Shown here piece after piece: positions 23,880-35,668 of a stretch of DNA of 64,000 bases (its first letter is position 1; each line of letters starts with the position of its first letter). The notes under the pieces were generated by a model. That model made no database searches. It was given only the letters and a program-made list of their open reading frames with translations, and was not told the DNA's origin. The translations under genes were made by a program, and so were the position numbers. This DNA is from Kappaphycus alvarezii (lineage: Eukaryota; Rhodophyta; Florideophyceae; Gigartinales; Solieriaceae), in the NCBI GenBank assembly GCA_002205965.3, contig NADL03000469.1, positions 248,001-312,000 of the forward strand, in the 5' to 3' direction.

Positions 23880-24696
23880 TTACGCAAAAGCGAGCAACTT
23901 TAATGGAAAATAAAGGTACCACTTGCGACTTCTGACTGTGAGTCGATGCTGGGCCTCGTTCTGATGGCGGACAAGGTCTTGTTCACTGAACACCTCAACA
24001 TTGCAGTCTTTGCACTTATACTCTTCCTTGCTTGTACGGCGGATGTGACGGCAGGAACCGAGGCGCTCGAAGTAATGAAAGCGACCGGAGCAGGTGACTT
24101 GACAATGACGACAATGGAACGGGAAAGACCTCGGATTCTTGTTCATTCGCGGCCTTCTCGAGGGCCCAGCCTTGCGGATTCGATGGTTTATCACTCTATG
24201 GATCGAAACAGAGGCGGCATTCGGCAGCACTTGAAGCCTTCTCAAAGGAGCCCTTGAACTCTTCGGCTGCCTTGACGACTTTAGGACCTTCGACCAGACG
24301 GTTTCCTTGGGGCCAGGGGGAAGGATCGAAGACCGGACGATGGATGTAGGGCAAATGACCGAGAAGGAGAGCGAGGATCCTCAACTGTAACAAGGGGAGG
24401 TGCTCTTGTAATTGGAAGTGCTCGGGGTAAGAAGAGATCTTGAACAGGAAGATAAGTCTGTCGGTGTCTTGGGCTCCCCGGGGCTGCGTAGGGCGATCGG
24501 GGTTCTTGGATTCGACGATTGAGGCGGAGTCCTGGTATTTTATTCCTAGCCAGTCGGTACAAATGGAGAGGTGGGCGAGGAACAAAAGTCGGCGAGATCC
24601 TCTGAGTCGTATTCTGACAGAGACGGAGGGTGGCCCTTTGACTTTTTGTTGTACGACACTGCGGGATACCACGTAAGAGTCAGAGTGAAAACACAA
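23880..24696 (-). pseudogene. Zinc-finger ORF between 5' LTR and gag
   Basis: Two overlapping frames appear to form one former protein. The upstream frame (24696-24196) ends ...AECRLCFDP and stop. The downstream frame (24245-23880), entered by a +1 shift, contains FHCRHCQVTC and then a clear C2H2 finger: C-x2-C-x12-H-x5-H (from YKCKDCN to QNEAQH). The ORF lies in element sense, before gag, where gypsy elements normally have only leader RNA. I see no ATG for the upstream frame, so its start may be lost or it may be spliced. Possible origins are a captured host gene, an accessory element gene that binds nucleic acid, or chance retention. The finger itself is convincing; the protein's role is unknown. 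Confidence 0.55.
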
Positions 24697-24796
24697 GGGT
24701 AGTCTCTGTTTACAATCGCGCAGCTGAGATTAATCTAATACAGATTTTATCCCAACCGGCGGATAGGGAAAACGCACAATGAGGCACAATTTACTT

Positions 24797-24808
24797 GCGA
24801 TGCTACCA
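24797..24808 (-). promoter_or_regulatory. Possible primer-binding site
   Basis: In element orientation TGGTAGCATCGC begins 10 bases after the 5' LTR. It resembles sites complementary to the 3' end of initiator tRNA-Met (TGGTAGCGCC in Ty1). The offset is larger than usual and two positions differ, so this is tentative. Confidence 0.35.
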
Positions 24809-24818
24809 CGATCTGGGG

Positions 24819-25332
24819 TGTTAAGCGCATACGAGCAGATCTAGGTAGAACTTTGATTGAAAATTTTGTTGGGCTTGGCTGGGTTTAAGCCGGCCACTCC
24901 AAAACTAGGGTGTATATATAACTGAACATAGCTACATACTAAAGGAAAATGCAGCCTGACAGTATCAAATTTAATGGATTTCCCGTAAAACAGCCCTGAC
25001 GGTATTGTTAGTAGTGCTTTGAGAATTGTATTTGGCACGAGTGACATACTCTGACAAGATATAAGAAGTACATTGATCCGGGTGGCATAAGATAGCAAGG
25101 GAACTTTTGATTGGTAAAGCAATGATATAATATCCCAGTGTGCAACTCGCCCGTAACTATTCTAAGTGTACCAATGGGGTCAAACGCTGTGTTCAGAACT
25201 GTAAGGGAAAGTGTAATGACAGCAAAAGTGCCTAGTAGCCCTGTTTGTAAGGTTACTGGTGGATTGAATCTACAGTACAGTAGATGCAATGAATTCGTAT
25301 AAAGCTGTAAGCCTGTGAAGTGAAATACAAAA
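24819..25332 (-). repeat. Gypsy 5' LTR
   Basis: It is the direct repeat partner of 17642-18157. In element orientation the end is GCGCTTAACA; the first bases are slightly mutated. A third copy stands alone at 43756-44266. The LTR should hold the element promoter, but I do not see a clear TATA box. Confidence 0.88.
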
Positions 25333-26311
25333 TTAACCCCTTTGTACATATTGGTATACTCTGACTGGGCAGAAGACCAGGTTGAAATTTTTGCATACGT
25401 AGGCACCAGTATATTGCAGCGTCGATCACCAAAGGAAGTATCAACTGGTTGATTTTCAGGTGCAAAAATCCCAGGAGTAGTCATAATGCACATGTATTAC
25501 AATCTCCAGCAAGGAGTTTTTCTGGAAAAGAACGCATGTTTGACAGTAGAGATCAGATAGAGCATCAACTACATGACATTCTGCAAATAAAACATAGTGG
25601 AGTTCTCGGGGAACTTTTACAGACGGCTTGCGGAAAATAAAATATCTGTGTGCGTACCGGCCACCAGATAAATCAATGAGCTAATGCCATATCGATGGTG
25701 AAATCCAGAAAATGTTTCGAAATAAGTGCAAAAAATGATGCCAATTCCCATTGCTTCATGGGATACTTTCGCTCTTCCCAATTTAAACTGTCAAAACCGC
25801 GCAAGTATACTTTTTTGCAATAACTACAGCCTTCCTAGAGATCCTCTATGTCAAATCTCAAATCTAAGGCAGTTATGAGACTCGTTCAAGTATTTTCTGC
25901 AAATCGCAGTATCGACGGTAGTTTTGATAGCTTCAAGACATTCTGATTCACTGCAGGCAATTTACAACTCTCCTAAATGCGAAACTAAGATGAGAATCAC
26001 ATCATCAGAGCAGCTACTGCACACAAATTCATCAGACGGATTATTCCTGAGATCTAGATGCTGAATGAGGAATTTATGCATCATTTTTTGCAACAGCGAC
26101 TAGCCTGCTTCAGTCTATTGATCTCCTCTCGCAGGTCGGAAACACTTATTTATTTCAATTCAACCCGAGATCTTTCCCGCTGCTCAGTGTAAGTAAACTA
26201 TCCGAGATCTTGATTTCTGAAATTAGCAAGTACATTAATTTGGCTAAAGAACAGTTTAATGATGTAGCCAACGTCCAAAAAATCCAAATTTACGTCAATT
26301 CACAACCAGAA

Positions 26312-26465
26312 GGATGAGTAAGGGGCGGGCATATCTCGTGGTATGCTCCAGGTAACTTTGCTGGCAGACAGGACTTTCCATCATCGGTAACCCCCTAAGA
26401 TACCCCGGGCCCCAACCGACCACATTTTTCAAAAATTAAAGCACCCAGACATTTCCCCCATTTCA
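26312..26465 (+). repeat. Dispersed repeat core A
   Basis: It runs from GATGAGTAAGGGGCGGGCAT through GGGCCCCAACCGACCA to TTAAAGCACCCAGACATTT. The same order recurs at 41298-41465 with small indels. Both follow directly on a stop codon, so this looks like the 3' untranslated end of an element. Confidence 0.65.
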
Positions 26466-27139
26466 CAACCCAAGCATACATTTTATTGTATTCAATACCA
26501 TCAACATTCCAGGAAACACGGAGCACAAGCCTAACCTTTTGTCTTTTTGTCTGTATTCCATATGTTTAGGGTGATCTTTTCCTACGTGAAGTCATTTGCG
26601 ACTAATTAGATTCTGATCTCCAGGAAGAAGCACAAGCACCCATCTTTGTCTTAATAGGAGGAAGTTTTACGACTTATCCATACATCTTTGTACGGCTGTG
26701 GATATAGTGCGCAAATTGCAGGCGATTAGGCACTCGGAGACGGTATCTACCATTTTCTTGCCTTCAGCGATTCATACTGATTTGAAGTGCAGTTTTCGCC
26801 GATTCAGATTCCGGTAGAGAACAAGAAACAGCATTTTGTACATCAGCGACAGTTTCGGTACTTATGGCAGTGCTACCGACTTCCTATGATACAACATTCA
26901 CAGGTAACTTTTTAGATTTCTCCTCAGCGGTGTCCAATTGGTCAAGGAAAGCACCTTTTTTAATTTTTAGTTGCCACATAAAATGTAAAATAGCAAGACA
27001 TCAGATTTTTCGGTATTGACGCCCCATAACTTGTACCTTTGTGATACTTTTGCCTCCTTTCCTGGAAAATAGTGGCCAACGAGGTCCACATGCTACAAGC
27101 GGACGTTGGAACTCGGAAGTGATCAAGGTGGTCTTTGTT

Positions 27140-27225
27140 AAAAGGGGGGGGAAATTTGGGGTGTTTTTAATGCATGAAAAATATGGTCAGCTGTTCCCTA
27201 AGGGATGTCGTGATGGTAAAGGCTT
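27140..27225 (-). repeat. Dispersed repeat core A, inverted
   Basis: Reading GGGTGTTTTTAATGCATGAAAAATATGGTCAG, in pieces, this is the reverse complement of the end of core A. Further inverted pieces lie at 2236-2275, 35950-36030 and 39295-39345. Confidence 0.5.
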
Positions 27226-27706
27226 ACAATATAAAGGGTTGGCGGGAAATTGTCAAAACGCTAGAAAACTGACGTGTTAAAAGTGAACCCAGTAATGGCC
27301 TTGGCCTTTGCATTTCGGTTTTGCAATAATTGGTCACAGTTATCTTCTTCAGTAGAGGCCGAATCAGTTAACACATTGTACAATTCTTGAAGTTTAAGAA
27401 TAGGTTAGACCTTTTGTTTCTAGATATGGAATTTTTTTCAATGATATTTTCAAATTTGAACACACCTGAGCTCTCCATTTCAACTTTTTATATGTGTGAA
27501 TTTGCAACCAGAACCAAGGGCGAAGCAATAATCAAAATATTAAGGTTAAATACCGCAAAGATCCTAGTAATGGTATGGATAAACATGTTGCAGCCCAAGG
27601 TTGGAAAATTGTGACCTCAAAGGTCTCGACGAAGAAGTACCTGTACGGAGCTTGTCAAGCTTAAAGGAATGAAACTGCAGGAAATCGGACTTCCAGGCCC
27701 TTTTTG

Positions 27707-27929
27707 GACACAGTAATCATGGAGACGAATATTGACTCACTTTTACTGGACACAGTAATCATGGAGACGAATATTGACTCACTTTTACTGGACACAGAAA
27801 TCATGGAGACGAATATTGACTCACTTTTACTGGACACAGAAATCATGGAGACGAATATTGACTCACTTTTACTGGACACAAAAATCATGGAGACGAATAT
27901 TGACTCACTTTTACTGGACACAGTAATCT
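27707..27929. repeat. 42-bp tandem repeat, five units
   Basis: Five complete units start at 27707, 27749, 27791, 27833 and 27875, with a 13-base partial unit after them. Each begins GACACAGTAATCATGGAGAC or a one-base variant. The period is a multiple of three, so frames stay open on both strands: a 14-residue repeat with METNIDSLLL on plus and SKSESIFVSM on minus. Units differ only at one or two positions, so the array is young or homogenised. Neither frame continues into a convincing gene. Confidence 0.95.
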
Positions 27930-30900
27930 GTATTGCATTGATTTCTATAGAATCAACTGTATCGTACTAGTAATAATTAACGGTCGTAGAAGTAAGGATA
28001 TAAGCTGAAGGATTTGCAAGCAAAATTTAATAATCGACACACACGCCATATCAGACTGTCCACCGTTGAGTGATAGACTCGAAATAATTAAACCATATTT
28101 TTCTATCAGCCCACGATCAGAATCTAAAGGTGTGATACGGTTTCTGGTTCTGCGTAACTTTCTCTTGCCTGAATTGACGTTCATAACAGTGCATAAACAG
28201 TTATGTGTAGGATTATTACGAGTCCAGCTCCCGGTTCATAGTCAAACTCTCCGCGAGAGACACGGTTTCAGCTGCCTCTCAACATGTACGGGAACCGCCG
28301 CAAGGGGAAAATGATCCCTATCATCCTTAAGGAAGATGCTAAATCCTTCGACAGTTCATCTCTGAAGCAAAACAAGTCATTTGCAGCAACTTTTTCGACC
28401 AATTACATGCTTCTAGTCACTGTACAGTATGCTACGACTATTTTTTCCACATAAAAGATTGCTTTTTGCTGGTTTCACAAGCCTCAACTTTATCTTTCCA
28501 AAACATAGGATAATAGAAGAAGTTCAACACTTCCAGAATAAGTGTGTCTTTAGCTCCAGTCGCGAAGCTAACATCCACGGAATGATCCGCTCCAACTGTT
28601 TGTCGTATAGTTTTCGACTATTGTATCTATGACACGGCTCATGAAACTTTTGTTACACAAAGCAAATATAATTGAATGATTTAAGCATAACAAAATATCA
28701 CAAAACCGATAATCGAGACCTCCTGATACTCCAGGAGGAAATCCTTGGTATAGTGGCACTATAAATTTGTTAATGTAGGGCACGGCCTCCAAATTTGTTC
28801 AATCGTAGTGTGGAGACTCACTGATAGGCAAGGCCAACTGCTTTTACTAGTGTAACTGTATAGTACAATGGAACTCTTTACCCGTTGCGCAAAAGAAGTT
28901 TTCACTTAAAGCCAAAAACACGTGTTATTTTGCTGAAATTCTATGTTACTATCGAGCTCCACAATGTTTACTCATAAAGAAACTCTTCCCAGTGGGTTTT
29001 AGCAGTTTACAGCAATTTACGGATAGCGAAGACCACTTCGAGGTCGCACCGACCAATCTATCTTTTGATGCTCCAGCCCACATGTGAAGAATAACTCATG
29101 GTTTTAGATTATAAACAGCAGATAAACACGAGGAAGATAAACGAAAAAAACGCGAAAACGGTACATGGTTAAACAGTTCACAGCACTAGAAGTGCAAACA
29201 AAAAAACATAGCTGTAAACAAATCAAAACTGAGAAATAATACAGTAATCAGAACTCTGGGAAAATAACCAATGTTACAGAAATTGTTTGGCAGAAAGTTT
29301 GGGAAGGAGTGTGAACTTTGGTCAACAGCTTCGGAACTGGTACTGAATCTAGCTTATTTAGTTTCAATTACTAGGAAGCAAGACTTATACGTCACTCCGA
29401 AACCACACGCCCATCAAACCTCTGAGATTCAACACTAGCTTGCACAAAATCACCAAATTATAAATCTACCGATCAGCAAACACACATTTACTATAAGAGA
29501 TAGCGGAAAGGTTCGTATCTCAAGTTGGTATGATGCGCACTAAAATCTGTACACAGAAAAAGTATCAGCAAAGAGGATCAAAAATAAAGGGCAGTATCTG
29601 CATTTCAGGGTACTTATCACATTCTTAAATTTGGTTGAGTGTGACAAATTCAAGGTTTATCTTTATTGCGTTTGATACGCGGGCAGTAATTGAGGTCACA
29701 TCTAATGTCAGAATTCTGGACAATATCATGTGAAATTATGAAAACCTTGAATATTGCTATGCCGTTTATACTTTTCCTGCTAGCTTGGGGCTATTGCTAC
29801 GGCAACTTGGTATTTACATCGAGAAAAGATCTTCCTTATAGTTATTCTCGTCCATAGATTTCCTTTCCTTTCATTTTATGTTTTTTATTTTACTGCTTGA
29901 AGCTTTATGGCTAGCTGAGAAGTATAGAAAAGCTCAACAAACCGCGCTCTCAAGTAGAAAGAACGGTGAAAGTCGAGACAAAAACTCAAGTACAGACCCA
30001 GATAGTAGAGAAATTGGAGGTAAACTGCGGACGTAATAAGCATTTTTTGAAGATATTCACTTAGCGTATGTGGTACAACCTGTCACTTCTATACCCACAT
30101 GTAGATATTTTACCGCCTGTCCTTGCCCATTTCTTCATGGTATCACTCTGTTACACTTGGCTTGGATAGCACTTTTTCCCTTGCAAAACCTTCGTTCTAA
30201 GATAAATTGCTCTGGGAACCTCATTCTCACCGATTAATATCTAGCAGATTATTATGGAAGGACGGCTTCAGGGCGTCGACAGTGACATTTTTCGGGGTAG
30301 ATGACAGGAAATGAGTGTCAGGGTCGTCAAGATTGACAGCTCCATCAAGTAGTGAGGCATATTTGATCGGGAAATCGAGCGCTGCTCATAAAATGGCAAA
30401 GACGGAGTGTGCGGATGGCAGTGGAACGGCTTCTTTATGGCGCCATTTAGTGTGGCGTCTCGAAGAGTGTACCCTGGAGCAATGCGAGAAAGTGAAGGAA
30501 AGGACGGAGAGACATGTACAGGCGCGATATAACTCGGGTAGTCAGGGGATCACATCTACGAAAAAGTGTTCCACCGGAAAGGAATTGTTTAAAAACAAAA
30601 ACCGAACCCGATAAAGTCAGGAACGATGGACGTGATGCGCGATGAGAAAGCCGCGAGCGCTGGTCCAATACACTCGCGAAGTCGGCCGGCGAAACGGACC
30701 GAAGAATAGGTTCTGGGCACGACAGATGAAGAGGAGGGTTTCAAAAAGCTACCTTGACTCAGTGCTGGTAATTATGCCACCACGATGCCATCATGTTCAT
30801 TAGTTTCACGAAATGGTCTTCTATCACGTAATGTTTTTTCTCGGATGTCGTAGCACGTGGCTCACGCGGTTGACCCGCTAAGCTCTAAGCTATCAATACA

Positions 30901-31590
30901 GCGGTATCCTGCAGTGGGCACCCGTCTTATTATCGCCGTAAAGCAATCATCCTAAGACGAAATGACTAAACATATCTTATTGATTCCTGCGCTGGACCCC
31001 TCATACTAAAGTCATAAATATAAAGCATGATTATATCCATACATGACTGTTCTTGAGTCGACCTTCAAGACAAAAGTCCTTTAACAATTGACACATCCAC
31101 AACCACTATCTTACAGTATAGGATATTGAGTTATATTCTGATATCACAGTTGACTGCGCCAGAACAGACGGATTCTTCAAACGTCGAGAGACTCAAGCCC
31201 CTAATGGAAAAAATAAAAATTCACTTGTCGATTTGTGACGTAGTCACAGTGTCACGCAGGCGCAGACCCGTTTCTGTTTTCTCCTTTCCTTCTTTTCAAA
31301 CTCCGTTTCGATTCACCCGCTAGAAGTGTCAGACGACGAAGTAAAATACCATATCATTCCCTCTTTTTGCGACCCACTGCGTGTGCGGCAAAATCGTCGT
31401 CATTGTAACCAATAAGTTGGTAATTGATTTTGCTTTACACTTATTCCATTAACTTTCGGGGCGCGCCTGTAATCCACTCACATCCTTCAATGGAGAAAAG
31501 GCGCGCCAAAGTACAGAACACATGAATCTTTTATCGCCAGCACCCGGAGACATAGACGCATTCCCACCCCAGCATCCACCCCTGGAAGTG
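27930..31590. other. No recognisable gene
   Basis: About 3.7 kb with no motif, LTR or reliable ORF. The frame at 30315-30614 starts at GTG; its first ATG is at 30393 and the resulting 73 residues match nothing I know. Most of the rest is AT-rich. Confidence 0.35.
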
Positions 31591-32350
31591 GTGATAGATC
31601 TTTACGAGATGTACAGTATAGCACAGAAGCGTGTGGAAGGTCTTCAGATACTAACTACGAATGCAGGCGGCGGGTGGAAACCTATCGCGCCTCAATCACT
31701 TGGAGACTAAATGCAAAAACATGGAACGAAGTCGCGAAGCTCCTGTTGAGGGGAGGACCCGAGACTGGAAGCAGCGAAGGAAGCGAGGCGGCGAAAAAAA
31801 ACCTGGCCACCGTCGCCCAGGGTCATGGACATAGATATCAATCAATCAATTACTGACAGGGGAGAGGAGGAAATCGTTTTAGTCAGAATAAATGCCGTAA
31901 TTTCGATATTTCTCGCGCTTTGCTAGTGTCGCGGCAACAGTAACGTCGACGGCGATGTCAGTAATGTGAAGCCCTTAGGCAACGGGAACGTAAATGTCCA
32001 TTCGTCACGCGGGGCACTTCGAGTGCACAGGCGCATTGGGAACTTGGTAGAGGAGTGGATGCTCGATGAGGGCGAGCTTCTTAACTTCCTCAGAGAAGCG
32101 GGAGAGAACGTTTGCAGAGGATGTGATGTCCACGAGTCATGCCGTCTTCGTATTTGCAGGTCAAAGCGTGTTGCCCGCCTGGACCAAAGACGGGTGCGAC
32201 GTTGGCCGAGTACTGGGAGCCGAGCGCACAGCGAGTAGATCCAGAGAATAGCGCGATGCCGAGACGGAGGGCCAGAGCGACCTAGCACGCAGAGGAGGAC
32301 ATATACAGTACGTACCGTGGTTGGGATGAGAAAGCAAAAAAAACACAAGA
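31591..32350 (-). mobile_element. Non-LTR retrotransposon 3' end (copy A)
   Basis: Minus-strand readings, across frame changes, match copies B, C and D: a TDIAVDVTV segment, a region like the C-terminal domain of restriction-like-endonuclease non-LTR elements, and a shared 3' terminus near GTAAAGATCTATCACCAC. The 5' part of the element is missing, as usual for truncated non-LTR insertions. No poly(A) tail follows. Confidence 0.6.
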
Positions 32351-32900
32351 GGATGAGGATGCGCGCACGGAGAGGAGGCGTTCCCGGTCGGGTGCTGCGA
32401 AATGATCTTTACTCATTGCTTATCTTGAGTGTGCACCGACTGACCGACTGTTCAGTGAAGAAGTAACTGGATGTGCCAAATCAGTCATGTGCAGTGGGGC
32501 GCGCGATATGATAGCTATAGGCACCATCTGCGAACAAGAACAACATGTCAGAAATGTATAGCGTACATAGAAAAAAATCGTTGGAACGCGGTGAATGATG
32601 GGGTAGTTTACTTCGTCGTCTGACAATTCTAGCCGGGGAAATCTGAACAGAGTTTGGAGAGAAGGAGAGGAAAGAACAGAAACCGGTCTGCGCCTCCGTG
32701 ATCTTGTGACTACGTCGATGGGTCAAGGCAGGCAAGGATTCATGCCGCATTAGACAGTACAGATTGCGCTGCGTGTCTATGCATGATTCGCAATAAAGGA
32801 ATGATATCCTCTTTGCTTCGCGGATATTTCAGCACTAAGCGAGGTTAGCGGGCTACACGTGTGCTTTAATACGCATGCCGCGGCAAGGATAATATAGACG
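32351..32900. other. Spacer between non-LTR copies A and B
   Basis: No gene. Bases 32425-32560 belong to the dispersed repeat also seen at 1830-1990. The similar spacing of copies A, B and C (about 1.2-1.3 kb) may reflect a tandem arrangement of element end plus spacer. Confidence 0.3.
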
Positions 32901-33867
32901 GACGGAAAATCTTTACGAGATCTAAGGCACGAAAGTCTGCGGAGAGTATGCACAGATCAACTAAGCAGGCAGGCAGCGGGTGGAAACATGTCGCTCGTGT
33001 ATCACTCGGAGGCTAAACACAAAGCGGGTAAATAGATACTGAAGTTTCCGCTGAGGAGAGGAACCACGACGGGAAGCAGCGAAGGAAGCAAGGCGTCGGA
33101 AGAGCCTCTGGCCCTTGGCGCCCTCGGCGCCATAGATATAATTTTTTGGCGCCTTGGGCGTTGATGTATATCCTTCAACCGTGAAAACATACATAAATTT
33201 CGCCTAGATGTAAATCCCGACGGCGGAGAGGAGGATATCGCGTTGGTGGTAGTAATCGCCTGGATGACGACATTTCTAGCGCTCTGCCAGTGTCAGGGGG
33301 CGCCTGGGGTAACTGTACTTTGTGAGATGTGGCGGCTGGCAGACGCATGGGCAAGAGTTATGTCGGTGGCAATATCACTGGTGTGAAGACCATAGGCACC
33401 CGGAATGTAGATGTCCATTCATAATGAACGGGACTCCCAATAAATAAAGGAATTGGGGTCATGGACTGGAAACTTATATTCGACGACTGCAGCGACGGCA
33501 ACTTCCTTACAAAAGTGGGTGAGAATGTTGCGAAGGATGTCTTGCCGGCATCACGATGAAGGGCAGTCATGACGTCTTCGTACTTGCAGGTCAACGCATG
33601 TTGTCCGCTTGGATCCAAGACGGACGCGACGTCGACAGAGCGCAGGGAGCAAACCGTGCAACGAGCGGATCCTAGGAATAGCGCTATACTGGCGCGGATA
33701 GCCGGTGCGACATTCCACGCAGAGGAGGCCATGTACGTACCGCGGTGGGGGCGAGGAAGCGGAAGAGGAGGAGGATTTGCGCACGGAGAGGAGCCGTGCT
33801 CGGTCGGGTGCTTTTGCTGACATCTAAAGCATGAGTTCAATTGTGATTGAAGACTGGAGTCTTTCAC
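32901..33867 (-). mobile_element. Non-LTR retrotransposon 3' end (copy B, longest)
   Basis: The longest of the four copies. Its minus-strand reading has VLDPSGQHALTCKYEDVM, the H-x4-C part of the CCHC motif found between reverse transcriptase and the restriction-like endonuclease in R2-, CRE- and HERO-type elements. It then runs through the shared C-terminal region to the common 3' terminus at about 32901. The 169-codon frame at 33358-33867 covers only part of it, and there are frame changes. The exact clade is uncertain. Confidence 0.65.
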
Positions 33868-34096
33868 CGGGGACGGGCGAGAAACAACGCTCGAAAAGAG
33901 CAGTACCCTCTCTCGACGAAGACAGCTGCAGGTGGCTGGAATATAGGAGCGAGATTCAAGACCGGGGACCTCTTCCGAAGGCGGAGGGAATTGGGGTGCT
34001 TTACTGATTAGGGATGTAGGACGGCTATTTCCCGAAGACTAGGGGGCAGATCTTCAAAGTGGCGGTCGTGGGAAAGGGTCAGCAGCTTAACGTAGT
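33868..34096. other. Spacer between non-LTR copies B and C
   Basis: No gene or repeat recognised here. Confidence 0.3.
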
Positions 34097-34520
34097 GGTG
34101 ATGGTAAATCTTTATGGGTTGTACAATGTCGCACAGAAGCGTGCGGAGGGTATTAATAAATTAACTACGGGTTCGGGCGGCGGGTAGAAACCTGTCGCGT
34201 CTGCATTATTTGGAGACTAAATGCAAAACGGGTAACGAAGTCGCGGAGCTCCTGTTGCGGGGAGGAACCGCGACGGGAAGCAGCGAAGGAAGCAAGGCGG
34301 CGGAAAAAACCCTTGCCGTCGTCGCCCAAGGCGCCATAGATATCAATCCCGACGGGGAGAGGAGGATATCGTTTTGGTTGCAGTAAGTGCGGTGATGACG
34401 ATGTTTCTCGCGCTCTGCGAGTGTTGCGGCAGCGCCTGCGGTAACCGTACTTGGCGAAATGTGGCGGCGGGCGGAGGGGTGGGCAACAGTGACGTCGACA
34501 GCGATATCGGTACTGTGAAG
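34097..34520 (-). mobile_element. Non-LTR retrotransposon 3' end (copy C)
   Basis: The clearest reading of the C-terminus: GLHSTDIAVDVTVAHPSA, then GLISMAPWATTARVF, ending VLHLVSK and stop. The 3' terminus reads ATAAAGATTTACCATCACC. Its truncated 5' end lies only 85 bases from the stop codon of the deubiquitinase gene, on the same strand. Confidence 0.65.
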
Positions 34521-34604
34521 CCCGTAAACATAGAAAACAAAAGAAAAAAAGAAAATCAATATCTGTTTTAACTATTCTTGTAGTTTTGGCAGTTTTACAA
34601 CCAA

Positions 34605-35603
34605 TTATTTGTAAAAATACAAATATCCATCCGAACATTTTAACGACGGCCCAGGAATCCCATTTACAATGCCATCGTTACAGAGTACCCAAGATTCATC
34701 CTCCTTACACACCTCGGCAATGTAATGTCCATAAGTAAGGGAGCGGGAAATGTGCTTAACAATCCCGCAGAGTTGAAACTGGCGCTTGATTCCGAGGTGC
34801 TGTAAGTCTAATACCTGAGGAACTTCTACAGGTGTATTGATCTTTTCAAGGTTGCAACTAAAACGCTTCAACTGCACCACGAGGATTTCTGGAAACTCGG
34901 ATACGCTATTCTCAATCTCTGCTTCGACATTACCACATAAGTCACACCTTCTCTCAAGGCGTTCCTTTCTGAAATACTCTGAAAACAGTTCCGTCACTTT
35001 GACGCCCGCTGCTCTATGCAATGCATCTAGTCCCAGACTGATCCCCATATAACTCTCTTCTGGGAGGCATGAATGTTTTCCGCATCCAGAGCACGTCATT
35101 TGTCTATTTTGTTTTAGCAAGAATCCGTCATCGATTTTTGCTTCAGTAGGTAATCCTTGGACTTCTTCAATCACTTCGTCATTCAGTAGCATCAAAAGTT
35201 CATGAGCATCATGTTGTACAGGAATTCCAAACTGTGGATGTTTTCTAGTGATGGCCCTCCGAATAGCCGTCAAATCTAATTTACTTGCCGACATCTTCTG
35301 TTTAAACAGTGAAAGGAGCTCAAAGGCAATTGGTGTGGTTTCGCTGGTAATAGCGCTACTCAAAGACTGAAGTTTTTCCAAGAGAGGGCTGCATGAGAGT
35401 AGTATCTGTAGTATTGACGCCATATAGCACGTGTTTCCTCGATTTGGAAATCCAGAAATATTGTGTTGGCTTGTATTAGTCACATTAGAACTTGAGAGAA
35501 GAGAAAAATTATTATTATGACTTCCAATGCTGACATCTGACTGTACCATTTCCCTGATCTGAGGAAGTGCCTTCAGAACTTGAGCTAGATAGGAATTACT
35601 CAT
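34605..35603 (-). CDS. Ubiquitin-specific protease (UCH/USP family, 332 aa)
   Basis: A complete peptidase C19 domain in one exon. The Cys box is GFPNRGNTCYMAS with catalytic Cys59. QHDAHELL follows at 130-137. Two CxxC pairs (171-174 and 220-223) form the usual zinc ribbon of the fingers. The His box has GHY with His293, and ND at 309-310 supplies the third catalytic residue; the chain ends YLYFYK, typical of the fold. The enzyme cleaves ubiquitin from proteins or chains, in cytosol or nucleus. At 332 residues it is close to a bare catalytic core with a 50-residue N-terminal extension and no accessory domain, so substrates cannot be guessed. The ATG at 35603 is in good context (AACATGA). No stop or frameshift is seen, which contrasts with the transposon debris around it. 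It may be a host gene or a gene carried by an element. I favour host. Confidence 0.92.
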   Translation of the reverse strand: MSNSYLAQVLKALPQIREMVQSDVSIGSHNNNFSLLSSSNVTNTSQHNISGFPNRGNTCYMASILQILLSCSPLLEKLQSLSSAITSETTPIAFELLSLFKQKMSASKLDLTAIRRAITRKHPQFGIPVQHDAHELLMLLNDEVIEEVQGLPTEAKIDDGFLLKQNRQMTCSGCGKHSCLPEESYMGISLGLDALHRAAGVKVTELFSEYFRKERLERRCDLCGNVEAEIENSVSEFPEILVVQLKRFSCNLEKINTPVEVPQVLDLQHLGIKRQFQLCGIVKHISRSLTYGHYIAEVCKEDESWVLCNDGIVNGIPGPSLKCSDGYLYFYK

Positions 35604-35668
35604 GTTGGTCGCTTATCTAAATCTCAGAGTTGTTTCAACTTCTGGTTGGAATTCAATAATAGAAGGTA

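Larger units (their letters stand above)
17642..25332 (-). mobile_element. Near full-length Ty3/gypsy LTR retrotransposon
   Basis: The element is about 7.7 kb and read on the minus strand. The order is 5' LTR (24819-25332), possible primer site, zinc-finger ORF (23880-24696), gag (to 22302), -1 recoding site, protease and reverse transcriptase (22356-20983), degraded RNase H, integrase (about 19700-18215), a polypurine tract and 3' LTR (17642-18157). The two LTRs are direct repeats with few differences. Protease, RT, then integrase is the gypsy order; copia places integrase before RT. A handful of stops and one gag frameshift suggest a recently dead copy. I find no matching target-site duplication: the 5 bases left are TTGGG and right TTAAC. 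The ends may therefore have been rearranged or mutated. Confidence 0.88.
25333..27706. other. Gene-poor region with repeat ends
   Basis: One open frame without an ATG (26069-26317, 82 codons, plus strand) reads plausibly and stops exactly where a conserved repeat begins (GGATGAGTAAGGGGCGGGC, 26312). It may be the 3' end of an unidentified element protein. No other gene is supported. The ATG-less frame at 27041-27280 overlaps an inverted repeat core. Confidence 0.3.

Noticed and set aside
27700..27970. Repeat protein gene in the 42-bp array
   Set aside because: A period divisible by three keeps both strands open automatically, and neither frame extends into non-repeat coding sequence.
33551..33867. 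Cys- and Arg-rich ORFs as new zinc proteins
   Set aside because: They are frames of the non-LTR element C-terminal CCHC region (copy B) and not separate genes.
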